Source: an uncultured Roseobacter sp. (GTDB lineage: Bacteria; Pseudomonadota; Alphaproteobacteria; Rhodobacterales; Rhodobacteraceae). From it: a stretch of 64,000 nucleotides of DNA. The translations under genes and the position numbers were made by a program. Below are positions 29,386-39,414 of this stretch, one piece after another; position 1 is the stretch's first letter, and the number at the start of each line of letters is the position of its first letter. The DNA lies in the NCBI GenBank assembly GCA_947488305.1, contig CANKZM010000003.1, positions 434,001-498,000 of the forward strand, in the 5' to 3' direction. The notes beneath the pieces were generated by a model. It was given only the letters and a program-made list of their open reading frames with translations. It searched no databases and was not told the origin of the DNA.

Positions 29386-30252
29386 TCAGAGCCATTGGCC
29401 TTTTACAGTCTGTCGATAAAGCTGCCGCAACCAGCCATCACCGCTTGGTTCCGGTCGCAATCCCTGCCCTGTCAAAAGCGCAAAGCTGTCCTGATACCAG
29501 ACAGTAGATTGATAGTTATACCCCAGAATGGCCGCAGCAGTTTGCGCCTGATCGGTCAGACCAAGCGAAAGGTATGCCTCCACCAAGCGGTGTAAGGCTT
29601 CGGGTGTATGCGAGGTTGTCTGAAAGTCTTCAACTACAACACGGAAGCGGTTGATCGCGGCGGTAAAATGATCCCGACGCAGGTAGTAACGTCCGATTTC
29701 CATTTCCTTGCCAGCCAGATGATCAAAGGCGAGATCGAATTTCAAAATAGCTGACCGAGCATATTCGCTGTCTGGATAGCGTTCGATCGTCTGCCGCAAC
29801 GCTTGCAGGGCCTGAAATGTCAGACCCTGATCACGCCCGACCTCATCGATCTGGTCATAGTAGCTGAGCGCCAACAGATACTGCGCGTATGCGGCGTCAT
29901 CATCGTCCGGATAGAAATCAATAAAGCGCTGTGCCGCAGATCGGCTGTTGGGGTAATCCTGATCCTGATGATAGGAAAACGCCTGCATGATCAGGGCGCG
30001 CCGTGCCCAGTCGGAATAAGGGTATAGCCGTTCGATCTCTGCAAAGTAGAACGCGGCATCGTCCGGGCGGTTGCGGTTCAGCTCAAACTCACCGCGCTCA
30101 AAAATCTGTTCCGGCTGGTAGGCTTCGAGGGGGATTTCCTTCTGGTTAAAAATGGTACCCGTCGTCCGACCGGGATCGCTGGTACAGGCCGCCAGCACAG
30201 AGCATGCAAGCGTGACCGCGACCAGTCGCCGTCCTGTTCCAACCCCACTCAT
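29386..30252 (-). CDS. bamD: Outer membrane assembly lipoprotein BamD
   Basis: BamD is the essential TPR lipoprotein of the BAM complex that inserts beta-barrel proteins into the outer membrane. The 288-residue precursor has a signal peptide with lipobox L-A-A-C (Cys22) and five TPR-like repeats in the mature part, including A-A-F-Y-F-A-E-I-E-R-L-Y-P-Y-S and F-I-D-F-Y-P-D-D-D-D, which is the usual BamD pattern. The start at 30252 has GAGGG upstream. It sits downstream of lpxC and upstream of recN, linking envelope assembly with the division cluster. Confidence 0.93.
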   Translation of the reverse strand: MSGVGTGRRLVAVTLACSVLAACTSDPGRTTGTIFNQKEIPLEAYQPEQIFERGEFELNRNRPDDAAFYFAEIERLYPYSDWARRALIMQAFSYHQDQDYPNSRSAAQRFIDFYPDDDDAAYAQYLLALSYYDQIDEVGRDQGLTFQALQALRQTIERYPDSEYARSAILKFDLAFDHLAGKEMEIGRYYLRRDHFTAAINRFRVVVEDFQTTSHTPEALHRLVEAYLSLGLTDQAQTAAAILGYNYQSTVWYQDSFALLTGQGLRPEPSGDGWLRQLYRQTVKGQWL

Positions 30253-30428
30253 TCAGCAACACCCTCTAAACGTTCGCAAACGACTGCACGTGCCAGCCGC
30301 CCTTTGTGCTGTCCTAACACAGAATTTTGGCATGCAAAATGCTCTTTGCACGGAAGCTGACGACATGGTGATTTGATGCAATTGAGTCCCAATCGCCCTG
30401 CGTTCCAAAGCTGAAAGGAAAAGCAGGC

Positions 30429-31352
30429 TCAGGCCACCGCTGGGATCTCATCCCACGCCAACCCGTAGCCCGGCAAACGCGACGCGGTGGACGCATCGCA
30501 TACGATCATGCGGACCGCGTCCGGCGTCGCAAAAAGCTTACGCAGCAAGGTGTTGGTAAGAGAATGACCTGCGCGAACACCCGTGTAATGTCCGATCAAC
30601 GGTGCCCCTGCGAGCGCAAGATCGCCCAACGCATCCAGCATCTTGTGACGCACCGGCTCATCCGCATAGCGCAATCCGCCGGGGCTCAACACGCGGTCCC
30701 CTTCGAACACTACAGCGTTCTCTCCGGGATTGCCGCCAAGAGCCAGCCCATTGGCTTGCATGTTGTCGACATCTGCCTGGCGGCAGAATGTCCGGCTGTC
30801 GCACAACTCGCGCGCAAAGCTGCCATTGTTCATCACGAGCGACTTTTTCTGGTGGCCGATCGCGGTATCTTCAAAATCGATTTCGAAATCTATCCGCATC
30901 GTCTCCGCCGGGGCCAATGTTGCCGTTGCAGCACCGTCGGTGACGGTTACTGTCTTGACCACCTCAAAGGCGCGCACAGGTGCATTCAGAACGCGCAACC
31001 CACGCTGCATGATACCCCGCACGAAAGGCGCGGCTGATCCGTCAAGAATAGGTACTTCCGGTCCATCAACCTCAATCAGTGCATTGTGCACGCCACAGCC
31101 TGCCAAAGCAGCCATGACGTGTTCTACTGTTGATACCGTCAAGCCGGAGCCGTTTTGCAACTTCGTGCAAAGAGGGGATCGCAGAACAGCGTCCCAGCGC
31201 GCTGGGATCATGCGGTCGCCAACAGCAACATCCGTGCGCGAAAACCAGATGCCGTGCTCTGCGGATGCTGGTCGGATCGTCATGGACACACGTTGACCAG
31301 AGTGCAGGCCGCACCCGGAAAAGCTGATCGCTGATTTGACAGTTGTCTGCAC
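30429..31352 (-). CDS. lpxC: UDP-3-O-acyl-N-acetylglucosamine deacetylase
   Basis: LpxC catalyses the committed zinc-dependent deacetylation step of lipid A synthesis in the cytosol. The 307-residue length is normal. Visible signatures are S-T-V-E-H-V-M-A-A-L with the first zinc His, P-I-L-D-G-S-A-A-P-F, and H-K-M-L-D-A-L-G-D-L followed by H-Y-T-G-V-R-A-G-H-S, which hold the remaining zinc ligands and catalytic His. The start codon is GTG at 31352 with a G-rich sequence upstream. It lies just after the ftsZ terminator, so it probably has its own promoter in the 200-base gap. Confidence 0.95.
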   Translation of the reverse strand: MQTTVKSAISFSGCGLHSGQRVSMTIRPASAEHGIWFSRTDVAVGDRMIPARWDAVLRSPLCTKLQNGSGLTVSTVEHVMAALAGCGVHNALIEVDGPEVPILDGSAAPFVRGIMQRGLRVLNAPVRAFEVVKTVTVTDGAATATLAPAETMRIDFEIDFEDTAIGHQKKSLVMNNGSFARELCDSRTFCRQADVDNMQANGLALGGNPGENAVVFEGDRVLSPGGLRYADEPVRHKMLDALGDLALAGAPLIGHYTGVRAGHSLTNTLLRKLFATPDAVRMIVCDASTASRLPGYGLAWDEIPAVA

Positions 31353-31504
31353 GTGGCCCCCACGAAAAACGGACTTTCGTCCTATTGGAACCGTAACTAT
31401 GGGCTCCTGCGTCAGGGCTCAACTCAATCTTTGCAACGGACTGAAACACTACTGTTACAATTGAGCGCAAAGGCGCTCGCACCACCATAATGTATTGTTT
31501 TAAA

Positions 31505-31538
31505 ACAAAAAAGGGCCACGCAATGGCGGCCCTCTTTG
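31505..31538 (-). terminator. Rho-independent terminator of ftsZ
   Basis: On the reverse strand an A-rich arm and GGGCC (31528-31532) pair with GGCCC (31513-31517) and a following run of six T, starting about 18 bases after the ftsZ stop codon. It separates the ftsZ transcript from lpxC. Confidence 0.75.
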
Positions 31539-31555
31539 GGTGGATTGTGAACCCT

Positions 31556-33175
31556 TTAGTTCGCTTGGCGGCGCAAAAAGGCTGGAATTTCGATCCGTTC
31601 CTGATCGGGATCATGCTGCTCTTGCGGCATGGGTGCCGGAGCAGGTGCCCGCTGTTGCACGGGAGGTTGTTGCCGCGGTGCAGCAGAAGCGCCGGCCTCG
31701 CCATGCCCGGTCATCCGGTTAATCAGCGAATTGATCCCGAAACGAGGCTGTTTGTCACCTTGAGGCGCCGACGCAACATCTTCTCGCGCAGCTGGTGCGG
31801 GTGCCGGTGCCTGCTTTTGAGCTGCGGCACGCAGACGCGCCATCGCCTCTGGTGAGGGCGTACCAGGTGCGCGCGGTGCTTCGTAGGCTTCGACTTCTGG
31901 TTGCCGATCATCATCACGGTTTGGTTCAAACGCGGCGACCTGCGGTTGATATGCAGGCGGCGGGAGATCATCGTCTGACGCTACCGTCTGCGCCGGCTCG
32001 TCGAATATGGCCTCACCGATATCTTCGGCCGCGATCCGCTCAGCGTCCAGCTCACCAAAGAGTGACGGCTCATCTGTCTCGACGGCCTGAGCGGCGATTG
32101 GCTCCGCGACGGGCTCGTCCGTCACCTCTGCAACTTCCTCAGTCTGCGTAACCGGCTTCAACGGTTCTGACATCGACCGGCGTGGCAATGGCATATCAGT
32201 GTTCACGTCTGTCGCGTCGATGCCTGTCGCGACAACGCTTACGCGCATCAGCCCACCCATTTCTGTGTCGAGCGTGGATCCGACGATGATATTGGCTTCC
32301 GGATCCACTTCTTCGCGGATCCGGTTGGCTGCCTCGTCCAATTCAAAGAGCGTAAGATCATGCCCGCCGGTGATGTTGATCAGCACACCCTTGGCGCCGC
32401 GCAACGAAATCTCATCAAGGAGCGGGTTCGCGATGGCTTTTTCTGCCGCTTGAATGGCACGGTCTTCGCCGTCGGACTCTCCTGTTCCCATCATCGCCTT
32501 GCCCATCTCGTCCATAACGGCCCGCACGTCCGCAAAGTCGAGATTGATGAGCCCGGGTCGAACCATCAGATCCGTGACGCCTTTGACACCTTGATACAAA
32601 ACGTCATCGGCCATCGAGAAGGCTTCGGTAAAAGTGGTTTTCTCGTTCGCCAGCCGGAACAGGTTCTGGTTCGGAATGATGATGAGCGTATCAACGACCT
32701 TTTGCAGCGCATCAACGCCGTCTTCAGCCTGGCGCATACGCTTGGCACCTTCGAACTGGAACGGCTTGGTCACAACACCAACCGTCAGAACGCCGAGTTC
32801 GCGCGCTGCCTGCGCGATGATCGGCGCAGCACCTGTGCCGGTGCCGCCTCCCATACCAGCCGTGATGAAGCACATGTGCGCACCCGCAAGGTGGTCCACG
32901 ATTTCTTCGATGCTTTCCTCAGCGGCGGCGGCACCCACGGTCGCCCGCGCGCCGGCCCCTAGCCCTTCTGTCACCTTGACGCCCAGTTGAACGCGATTGT
33001 CGGACTTGGCCTGCTGCAATGCCTGTGCATCGGTGTTCGCCACGACGAAATCAACGCCATCGAGCGCTTTCTCGATCATGTTGTTCACCGCGTTGCCGCC
33101 AGCGCCGCCAACGCCAAAGACTGTGATGCGTGGTTTGAGCTCTGCCTGTCCGGGCATCGAAAGGGTAAGGGTCAT
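31556..33175 (-). CDS. ftsZ: Cell division protein FtsZ
   Basis: The tubulin homologue that polymerises into the Z-ring. The GTPase core (about 1-325) carries the tubulin signature G-G-G-T-G-T-G at 109-115 and the T7 loop N-L-D-F-A-D-V near 210, needed to complete the active site of the next subunit. The 539-residue length is above the common 380-400 because of an approximately 200-residue Pro/Ala/Glu-rich linker, as is usual in this lineage. The protein ends with a conserved peptide ([10 protein letters not shown]) for binding FtsA and other partners. The upstream 353-base gap carries an inverted pair of DnaA boxes. Confidence 0.97.
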   Translation of the reverse strand: MTLTLSMPGQAELKPRITVFGVGGAGGNAVNNMIEKALDGVDFVVANTDAQALQQAKSDNRVQLGVKVTEGLGAGARATVGAAAAEESIEEIVDHLAGAHMCFITAGMGGGTGTGAAPIIAQAARELGVLTVGVVTKPFQFEGAKRMRQAEDGVDALQKVVDTLIIIPNQNLFRLANEKTTFTEAFSMADDVLYQGVKGVTDLMVRPGLINLDFADVRAVMDEMGKAMMGTGESDGEDRAIQAAEKAIANPLLDEISLRGAKGVLINITGGHDLTLFELDEAANRIREEVDPEANIIVGSTLDTEMGGLMRVSVVATGIDATDVNTDMPLPRRSMSEPLKPVTQTEEVAEVTDEPVAEPIAAQAVETDEPSLFGELDAERIAAEDIGEAIFDEPAQTVASDDDLPPPAYQPQVAAFEPNRDDDRQPEVEAYEAPRAPGTPSPEAMARLRAAAQKQAPAPAPAAREDVASAPQGDKQPRFGINSLINRMTGHGEAGASAAPRQQPPVQQRAPAPAPMPQEQHDPDQERIEIPAFLRRQAN

Positions 33176-33469
33176 ACTAAAATCCGCCTGTTTCTGGCCC
33201 GTTTACACGGGTATTCTTGCTGCCAACATTGTACCGACCCTACCCGTTCACTGCCTCAGGGTCACGCAAAAAACGCAAATTTACCACAAAATATGGGCAA
33301 TTTCTGGCTAAAACAGGCCTGATCTGGGGGACATTGGCGATATCTTGCGGAAATTTCCCAGCGTGCCATAGGTGCAAACGCAAAGAAGCTGCGCCGAAGC
33401 GTCAAAACACTTCGAAAAACCTCAATGCAAGATCAGCAAACTGCTCGGTCTGCCCGCGTCTTTTTCGAC

Positions 33470-33500
33470 TTATACACAAAACTACCACATCTGTGGATAA
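33470..33500. promoter_or_regulatory. Inverted pair of DnaA boxes plus GANTC site upstream of ftsZ
   Basis: TTATACACA at 33470-33478 on the forward strand and TTATCCACA on the reverse strand at 33492-33500 both fit the DnaA consensus TTATNCACA; they face one another 13 bases apart. A GATTC (GANTC, the CcrM methylation site) follows at 33510-33514. The 353-base gap (33176-33528) between ftsA and ftsZ contains no gene and must hold the ftsZ promoter. In Caulobacter, DnaA and CcrM methylation influence ftsZ expression, so a cell-cycle role is plausible here by inference. Confidence 0.55.
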
Positions 33501-33528
33501 ACGTCATGCGATTCGATCCCCGCTGACC

Positions 33529-34863
33529 TTACCAATTGTCGCGGAACCACTTGACCGCACGCTTGAGAGAACGCTGCGGGTAACGGTCCGTCGGGATATC
33601 AAAATCCCACCACTCGTCTTGCGGATGTGCGGCAAAAAGCGACAGTCCGACAACCGATGCGAATGCAGGGCCTGTAGCTGCTTGTGGCAAGCCATGCACG
33701 CGTAGCGGTCGACCAAGGCGGACTTGTTGTCCGAGGATCTTGCTGGCCAATCCATCCAATCCCGGTATCTGGCTGCCCCCGCCTGTCAGGACAATCTGTT
33801 GGCTCGGCAGGTGCTCAAACCCAGCGGCGTCCAACCGAACCCGCACATCTTCCAGTATCTCTTCAACTCTGGGCCGCATGATACCGATGACTTCGGCTCG
33901 GCTGGCGGTGCGCCTGTCATGCTCAAAATCTCCCGTGTCGCCCCCGATTTCGATCAACTCGCGATCATCGACCCCTGTCGCATGCACCCCACCGTGAATG
34001 GTCTTGATGCGCTCGGCGTTTGATGTCGGGATTTGCAGCCCCATCGAAATATCGGATGTAATATGATCGCCACCCATCCGGACCGTGTCCGCAAAAATCA
34101 TGTGTTTTTTGATGAAGATCGATACGCCCGTCGTGCCGCCGCCCAAATCAATACAGGCCGCGCCCAATTCCTGTTCGTCCTCCACCAGCGCGGAAATACC
34201 ACTCACGTAAGCCGAAGATGCGATCCCCGCCAACTCGAGATCACAACGCTTGATGCAATGTGCGAGATGCTGGATGGCTGCACCATCCACGGTCAGCATA
34301 TGCATGTCGGCTGAAAGACTGTTTCCCAGCTGCCCCCGTGGGTCAATCAAGCCGGAACGATGGTCGAGCGCGAAATTAACAGGCTGTGCATGCAACACCT
34401 CACGCCCGGCGCCATAATCCGGCACGTCGCAGGCGGCCAGAACGCGGGCAACGTCGTCTTCAGTGACGGCTTCTCCCTCAAGCGGAATCTGGGCGTCCAA
34501 CCCATAAGAGCGCGGCTCGGCCCCAGCAAAACAAGCGATGACGTGATCAACCCGGATGCCCGCCATCTTTTGAGCGGCCTGCAACGCTGAACGGATGGCG
34601 CGTTCGGTTTCGGGCATCGCAGAAATTTCGCCGAACTTCACGCCAAGCGACCGCTTGACAGCAAACCCAATCACCCGAAACCCTGATTGCCCTGCGAGCG
34701 AACCGATCTCGCCCTCTTCGCCCAGCGTGGAATAGCCGTCGAACCGCAAAACCAGGCAGGAGATTTTTGAAGTACCCACATCCAGAATCGCCACAACGCC
34801 TCGCTGCATTGCGGCCTTGCGCATGTTTCGCATCTGCCGTTGGTTGTCGTACAAGTCACTCAT
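33529..34863 (-). CDS. ftsA: Cell division protein FtsA
   Basis: The actin-like protein that tethers FtsZ to the membrane. The 444-residue product begins (after a short basic leader) with A-I-L-D-V-G-T-S-K-I-S-C, the phosphate-1 motif of the actin fold, has I-D-L-G-G-G-T-T-G-V-S near residue 220 (phosphate-2) and L-T-G-G-G-S-Q-I-P-G near 365 (adenosine site), and ends in an amphipathic R-A-V-K-W-F-R-D-N-W helix for membrane binding. The start at 34863 lies five bases after the ftsQ stop; the frame is open 13 codons upstream, inside ftsQ. Confidence 0.96.
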   Translation of the reverse strand: MSDLYDNQRQMRNMRKAAMQRGVVAILDVGTSKISCLVLRFDGYSTLGEEGEIGSLAGQSGFRVIGFAVKRSLGVKFGEISAMPETERAIRSALQAAQKMAGIRVDHVIACFAGAEPRSYGLDAQIPLEGEAVTEDDVARVLAACDVPDYGAGREVLHAQPVNFALDHRSGLIDPRGQLGNSLSADMHMLTVDGAAIQHLAHCIKRCDLELAGIASSAYVSGISALVEDEQELGAACIDLGGGTTGVSIFIKKHMIFADTVRMGGDHITSDISMGLQIPTSNAERIKTIHGGVHATGVDDRELIEIGGDTGDFEHDRRTASRAEVIGIMRPRVEEILEDVRVRLDAAGFEHLPSQQIVLTGGGSQIPGLDGLASKILGQQVRLGRPLRVHGLPQAATGPAFASVVGLSLFAAHPQDEWWDFDIPTDRYPQRSLKRAVKWFRDNW

Positions 34864-34868
34864 AGTCG

Positions 34869-35738
34869 TTATTGCCCTGATACCTGCCTGATGTCCCACC
34901 ATGTTTCGTTGGCGAATTCGCTCATTTGCACTGTGGGCCTGGCCCCAAGCCGCAGATCGACGCGCTTGATGTCTCGGCTGAGAATATCCTCGGCCGCATC
35001 AAGCGTGATCACGCGCTCCAACGCCTGTACCGGCCCGTCCTCAGGCAAGAGGATACGTTGATCACGGTCCAAAACGATGTCCCAGCGCCGGCCCCCCATT
35101 CTGACGATACCGCGCAATCGGCCTCCCAGCGGGGCCGCGGCACGATAGAGGTTCAGCGCCTCCTTGATGTGGTCCGTTGCCCCAATCCCTGCGATCAAGG
35201 GCAAATCTGGGCGATCCATCCGCAAATCCACGGTACTGACATGCGCGCCGGTTACATCAACAAGATCCAACCCTTTTCGATTGCGCCAAATCACAACAGG
35301 GACCCTCGGTCTCACGTCAACCTGCAGAACGCCGCCCGGACGAATGCGCACCGTGGCGGATTTCACCGGGTCCAGGCTTGTGATGTGATCGCGGATCTCT
35401 CCGAGGTTCAGATCGAAAGAACTGACCGGAAAACTCAGCGGGACCTCGGCACGAATAGCCTGCGCCAACGCATCGTCTGCGCCGTCAATTGCCAGCAGTT
35501 GAACCATGAACTCCGGTCGTGTCTCGAAACTCGCGCGCGCCTCGGCAACGGTTTCCCAAATGGCCGCGCGGCGATCTTCGTCAGAAAGCCACCAGACGGC
35601 CAATCCGAAGCCAATCACCACGGGAATGCCGGCCCGCAGGAAGAGCAAGAACAACGGCGTCAGCATCAACCGTTCGAACCGCCAGGCCCAGCGAGACGGT
35701 GAGGGGTCACTCGCACGCCTGCGCTTCATCGGTCGCAT
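34869..35738 (-). CDS. ftsQ: Cell division protein FtsQ
   Basis: A bitopic inner-membrane protein of the divisome. The 289-residue protein has a basic cytoplasmic N-terminus, one membrane helix at about 30-50, a POTRA domain starting at about 75 and a beta domain; [10 protein letters not shown] and the V-x-P-R-V-P-V-V-I-W pattern are typical of the alphaproteobacterial form. The start at 35738 has GGAGG seven bases upstream and is preferred over an ATG at 35759, both of which overlap the end of ddl, so translation is coupled. ftsA follows after five bases. Confidence 0.92.
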   Translation of the reverse strand: MRPMKRRRASDPSPSRWAWRFERLMLTPLFLLFLRAGIPVVIGFGLAVWWLSDEDRRAAIWETVAEARASFETRPEFMVQLLAIDGADDALAQAIRAEVPLSFPVSSFDLNLGEIRDHITSLDPVKSATVRIRPGGVLQVDVRPRVPVVIWRNRKGLDLVDVTGAHVSTVDLRMDRPDLPLIAGIGATDHIKEALNLYRAAAPLGGRLRGIVRMGGRRWDIVLDRDQRILLPEDGPVQALERVITLDAAEDILSRDIKRVDLRLGARPTVQMSEFANETWWDIRQVSGQ

Positions 35739-36646
35739 GATGCGTCCTCCACCATCCATGCACAGAGTTTGCCGAAAGACATGCCGGTGACCGCAGCCTG
35801 TTCAGGCGTTAGCGATGTGGCGGTCATACCGGGTTGCGTGTTCGTCTCTAGTAGGATCAACCCGGCGGCCCCTTTGGCTTCATCCCACCGAAAATCCGTT
35901 CGGCTGACGCCCCGGCACCCCAAGGCGCGATGTGCCCGGAGCGCATAGTCCATGCACAAATCAAAAATCTCTTTCGGGACATCTGCCGGCACCACGTGGT
36001 GTGAGCCGCCCGGTTTGTACTTGGCATCATAGTCATACCAGCCGTCGGTGATAATATCCGTCACCGTCAGGGCGCGGTCTCCGATAACTGTCGTTGTCAG
36101 TTCACGGCCGGGTGCGAAGGCTTCCACCATGACCTCTGTGGGCATGTCATCAGAGAGTTGCGGTGGACCATTCGCCGCTTCATGGACGATGTAGACGCCC
36201 ACGGACGATCCTTCATTGTTGGGCTTGACCACATAGGGTGGTTGCATCACGTGCTTCTGTCGCACGTCGCTCGCGGCGGCAATGACACTCGGCACAACCG
36301 GCAGGCCCGCAGAGACGAAAGCCTCCTTGCTGCGCTGTTTGTCCATCGCTAGAGCGGATGCAAGTACGCCTGAGTGAGAATATGGAACACCCATCCATTC
36401 CAGCAGCCCTTGCACACATCCGTCTTCGCCCCAACGGCCATGCAGGCAATTCAGAACAGCAGTGGGAGCGACCTCATGGAGTCGCACGCAAAGATCATGG
36501 GAGGCATCAACCTCGACCACTTCATATCCTTCTTCCCGCAACGCGGCAGCGCAGGCGTTCCCGCTGGACAGAGACACTTCGCGTTCAGCCGAAGGTCCGC
36601 CCATCAATACTGCCACTTTCGGGGGTGTCCTGCTCGACTGACCCAC
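35726..36646 (-). CDS. ddl: D-alanine--D-alanine ligase
   Basis: Joins two D-Ala with ATP for the peptidoglycan pentapeptide; target of D-cycloserine. The 306-residue ATP-grasp enzyme shows the start [30 protein letters not shown] near 135-147 (ATP-binding), and the C-terminal [11 protein letters not shown] with metal ligands. The start codon is GTG (36646) with AGAGG seven bases upstream. It overlaps ftsQ by 13 bases and is separated from murB by 119 bases, with no gene between. Confidence 0.95.
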   Translation of the reverse strand: MGQSSRTPPKVAVLMGGPSAEREVSLSSGNACAAALREEGYEVVEVDASHDLCVRLHEVAPTAVLNCLHGRWGEDGCVQGLLEWMGVPYSHSGVLASALAMDKQRSKEAFVSAGLPVVPSVIAAASDVRQKHVMQPPYVVKPNNEGSSVGVYIVHEAANGPPQLSDDMPTEVMVEAFAPGRELTTTVIGDRALTVTDIITDGWYDYDAKYKPGGSHHVVPADVPKEIFDLCMDYALRAHRALGCRGVSRTDFRWDEAKGAAGLILLETNTQPGMTATSLTPEQAAVTGMSFGKLCAWMVEDASCDR

Positions 36647-36765
36647 GATGGTGCCTCTGATGTGGGCCCTTTTGCGGACCCATTTGTTTTGTAGTTGCCC
36701 GACTTTTGCGCCGGTTCACCGTCATTTATGTCGCGGTATCGTGGTCAAATTTGGTTAACGAGATC

Positions 36766-37674
36766 CTAATTTTCACCAATCCGCATGATTTCCCATTCTA
36801 GCGTGATCCCGCTGGAATCGTAAACCTTTTTTCTTACCTCTTCGCCAAGCCCTTCAAGGTCCGTTGCGGTGGCACCTCCTGCATTGATCAAAAAGTTCGA
36901 ATGCTTCTCGCTCATCTGCGCGCCCCCTCTGCGCGCACCGCGCATGCCCGCATCGTCAATGACCTTCCATGCCTTGAGGTCGTGCACATCATCCGCCCGC
37001 CCAGTCGACGAAAACCCAGCAGGATTGCGAAAGGTCGATCCCGCACTTCGATCCTTGGTGGGTTGCGTGGCATCCCGTTTTGCCAGCTGCTCTTCCATCC
37101 GGGCGTTCAACGCTTCAGGCGCCCCTGTTGGAGCATTGAATACGGCTTTCGTAATTATCCAATCCTGAGGTAACGTGCTTTGGCGGTAAGAAAGATTTAG
37201 CGCGCTACAGGGCAGTATTTCCTTTTCCCCCGAGCGCGTTACGACCTCAACCTCATGCAACCGGTCCGCAACATAGGTGCCATAGCATCCCGCATTCATG
37301 CGAACCGCACCGCCGATGCTGCCGGGGATGGTGCGTAGAAAAGTGAGGTCCAGACCTGCCTCAGCCGCTCGTTTGGCCACCTGGGCGTCCAATGCCGCGG
37401 CGCCGGCGGTGACTTTGTCCGCCGCGACGTCGACGGTGTTGAAATTGCGTCCTAGCCGAATGACCACGGCGCGCAACCCGCCATCCCGGACGATCAGGTT
37501 AGACCCGACACCCATTGGAAACACTTCAATTTCATCCGGTAGCGCCTTGAGAAAATTACAAAGATCGTCAACATCAGCAGGCTGAAACAACCAATCAGCC
37601 GGGCCACCCACCCGCAGCCATGTCAGATCGCTCAGGTTTCTGTTCGGTGTCAGGCGACCACGCACCGGAGGCAT
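36766..37674 (-). CDS. murB: UDP-N-acetylenolpyruvoylglucosamine reductase
   Basis: FAD enzyme that reduces UDP-GlcNAc-enolpyruvate to UDP-MurNAc with NADPH. The 302-residue protein (type without the extra loop of E. coli MurB) has [33 protein letters not shown] and, near the end, the catalytic Ser in A-G-S-T-F-R-N-P and Glu in E-K-H-S-N-F-L-I-N. The frame is open 100 codons further upstream through the DUF2484 gene, which is certainly not MurB. The ATG at 37674 lacks a clear ribosome site, and a GTG at 37689 is an alternative. Confidence 0.94.
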   Translation of the reverse strand: MPPVRGRLTPNRNLSDLTWLRVGGPADWLFQPADVDDLCNFLKALPDEIEVFPMGVGSNLIVRDGGLRAVVIRLGRNFNTVDVAADKVTAGAAALDAQVAKRAAEAGLDLTFLRTIPGSIGGAVRMNAGCYGTYVADRLHEVEVVTRSGEKEILPCSALNLSYRQSTLPQDWIITKAVFNAPTGAPEALNARMEEQLAKRDATQPTKDRSAGSTFRNPAGFSSTGRADDVHDLKAWKVIDDAGMRGARRGGAQMSEKHSNFLINAGGATATDLEGLGEEVRKKVYDSSGITLEWEIMRIGEN

Positions 37675-37694
37675 GTTGGCGGCAGTCACGGAGC

Positions 37695-37943
37695 TTATCG
37701 CAGGGTCTTGCGCTTGATCCAGCGCCCAAGATAGATCACCGGCCACCGCAGGATGGACATCCCCGCCGCCATGATCAGCATCCCGATCCAAGGTCCATGT
37801 TGCCAGGTGACAAATCCGACAATCGGAATGCCAATTGCAATCAGAACATATGCGTTGCGCCAGTGGTGGTCCTTGCTTGGCGTCATGGCGAGAAGGTTCG
37901 CCACCAAAGCCCATAAGGCGGCGAGGGTCAAAGAAAGCGTCAT
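37695..37943 (-). CDS. DUF2484 family membrane protein
   Basis: An 82-residue protein with three hydrophobic segments separated by short loops and a basic end (W-I-K-R-K-T-L-R). The pattern [10 protein letters not shown]-x-P-S-K-D-H-H-W is the DUF2484 hallmark, a family I know only from Rhodobacterales, always next to murB/murC. No function is assigned; location in the middle of the cell-wall operon suggests a role in envelope growth. GGAGGG six bases upstream fixes the ATG, which overlaps the stop of a 22-codon ORF. Confidence 0.88.
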   Translation of the reverse strand: MTLSLTLAALWALVANLLAMTPSKDHHWRNAYVLIAIGIPIVGFVTWQHGPWIGMLIMAAGMSILRWPVIYLGRWIKRKTLR

Positions 37944-38008
37944 TCCGAACCCTCCAGCCTTGGCGATTGCCCATAGATCACAAAGGGCGCAGTCTCAAAA
38001 AACACCAT
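37940..38008 (-). CDS. 22-codon bridging ORF between murC and DUF2484
   Basis: An ATG shares its A with the last base of the murC stop (T-G-A-T-G at 38010-38006), runs 22 codons, and its TGA lies inside the start of DUF2484 (A-T-G-A at 37943-37940). The whole gap between the two genes is therefore covered by one frame that would let ribosomes pass without leaving the message. The peptide is short (starts M-V-F-F-E, ends E-G-S-E) with no family. It may simply serve translational coupling. Confidence 0.45.
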   Translation of the reverse strand: MVFFETAPFVIYGQSPRLEGSE

Positions 38009-39414
38009 CAAGCCGCCCCTTTTTGCAGGCGCGCGGGCAGCCCGTTTGCCCAGGCACTGATCGTACCGGCCCCAAGGCAAACCACCATGTCGCCCGGCCG
38101 TGTTTGCTCTCGGACCAAACGCTCTAGGTCATCTTCGCCTACAACCGCACGCGCATGGCGATGACCATGACGGATCAACCCTGCGACCAGATCATCCCGG
38201 CTGGCGCCAGGAATAGGGTCTTCGCCAGCAGCGTAGACCTCGGCAATTCCGACAACATCCGCATCGTTGAAGCAGGCACAGAAGTCGTCAAAAAGACTGG
38301 ATAGTCGAGAATAACGGTGCGGCTGGTGCACGGCGATCACGCGGCCATCTGTGGCCTGCCGCGCGGCTTTCAGCACCGCGGCAATCTCGACCGGGTGGTG
38401 GCCATAATCATCAATGATCGTCACGCCTTCTACTTCGCCCACACGGGTAAACCGACGGTTAACGCCTCCGAAAGCGGCTAAGGCTTCCTTAATGACCTGA
38501 GTTTTCATCCCCAAATGACGGGCGACGGCGATGGCGGATAGCGCGTTGGACACGTTGTGATCGCCCGGCATTGGCAAGCTGCACCCTTCGATCAGCATGC
38601 CTTCGGCCTGAAGGGCGACATCAAAATGCGCGATCCCCGCCTCGTACCGCAGATTGACCGCCCGGACATCGGCTTGCGCATTAAATCCATAAGTGATGAC
38701 GCGACGGTCCGAGATCTTGCCGACAAGGCTTTGGACCTCTGGATGATCGGTGCAGCACACCGCAACGCCGTAAAATGGAATGTTTGAAACAAAGTCCAGA
38801 AACCCCTGCCGCAGCGTATCAAAATCGCCCCAGTGCTCCATATGCTCGGGATCGATATTGGTCACAATCGCAATAGTTGCTGGCAAACGATTGAACGTAC
38901 CGTCGCTTTCGTCCGCCTCCACGACCATCCACTCGCCCTCGCCTTTCCGGGCGTTCGAGCCATAAGCATGGATGATGCCACCGTTCACCACCGTCGGGTC
39001 AAACTCGCCCGCATCGAGCAACGTGGCGACCATCGTTGTCGTTGTGGTTTTGCCATGCGTGCCAGCGACCGCGATATTCGATTTCAGCCGCATCAGTTCC
39101 CCAAGCATTTCCGCCCGGCGTACAATCGGAAGGCCCTGAGCGCGGGCGGCATCAAGCTCTGCATTTCCCGGTTTGATCGCACTGGAGATCACAACGACCT
39201 CTGCATTTTCGATGTTCTCGGCGCGTTGACCCTCAAAAATCTGCGCGCCAAGCTCCTCGAGCCGAGATGTGATCGGGGTCGACTTCAAATCCGATCCCTG
39301 AACCGTGTAGCCATGGTTCAGCAGTACTTCGGCGATGCCGGACATCCCGATCCCGCCGATACCCACAAAGTGGATTGGCCCAACGTCGCCAGGCAATTTC
39401 GTTGCTGCGTTCAT
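38008..39414 (-). CDS. murC: UDP-N-acetylmuramate--L-alanine ligase
   Basis: Adds L-Ala to UDP-MurNAc with ATP, the first amino-acid step of the stem peptide. The 468-residue Mur ligase has the Rossmann-like [11 protein letters not shown] near residue 16-26, P-loop G-T-H-G-K-T-T at 118-124, E-A-D-E-S-D near 165, and H-Q-P-H-R-Y-S-R near 330, which is characteristic of MurC. Its ATG overlaps the murG stop by four bases. A 22-codon ORF and DUF2484 follow. Confidence 0.97.
   Translation of the reverse strand: MNAATKLPGDVGPIHFVGIGGIGMSGIAEVLLNHGYTVQGSDLKSTPITSRLEELGAQIFEGQRAENIENAEVVVISSAIKPGNAELDAARAQGLPIVRRAEMLGELMRLKSNIAVAGTHGKTTTTTMVATLLDAGEFDPTVVNGGIIHAYGSNARKGEGEWMVVEADESDGTFNRLPATIAIVTNIDPEHMEHWGDFDTLRQGFLDFVSNIPFYGVAVCCTDHPEVQSLVGKISDRRVITYGFNAQADVRAVNLRYEAGIAHFDVALQAEGMLIEGCSLPMPGDHNVSNALSAIAVARHLGMKTQVIKEALAAFGGVNRRFTRVGEVEGVTIIDDYGHHPVEIAAVLKAARQATDGRVIAVHQPHRYSRLSSLFDDFCACFNDADVVGIAEVYAAGEDPIPGASRDDLVAGLIRHGHRHARAVVGEDDLERLVREQTRPGDMVVCLGAGTISAWANGLPARLQKGAA

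Noticed and set aside
31556-32200. Possible fusion in FtsZ because of its 539-residue length
   Set aside because: The extra length is a low-complexity linker between GTPase core and C-terminal peptide, normal for alphaproteobacterial FtsZ.
37675-37974. 100-codon N-terminal extension of MurB
   Set aside because: It is the DUF2484 gene read in another frame; the extension is Asp/His-rich and unlike any MurB.
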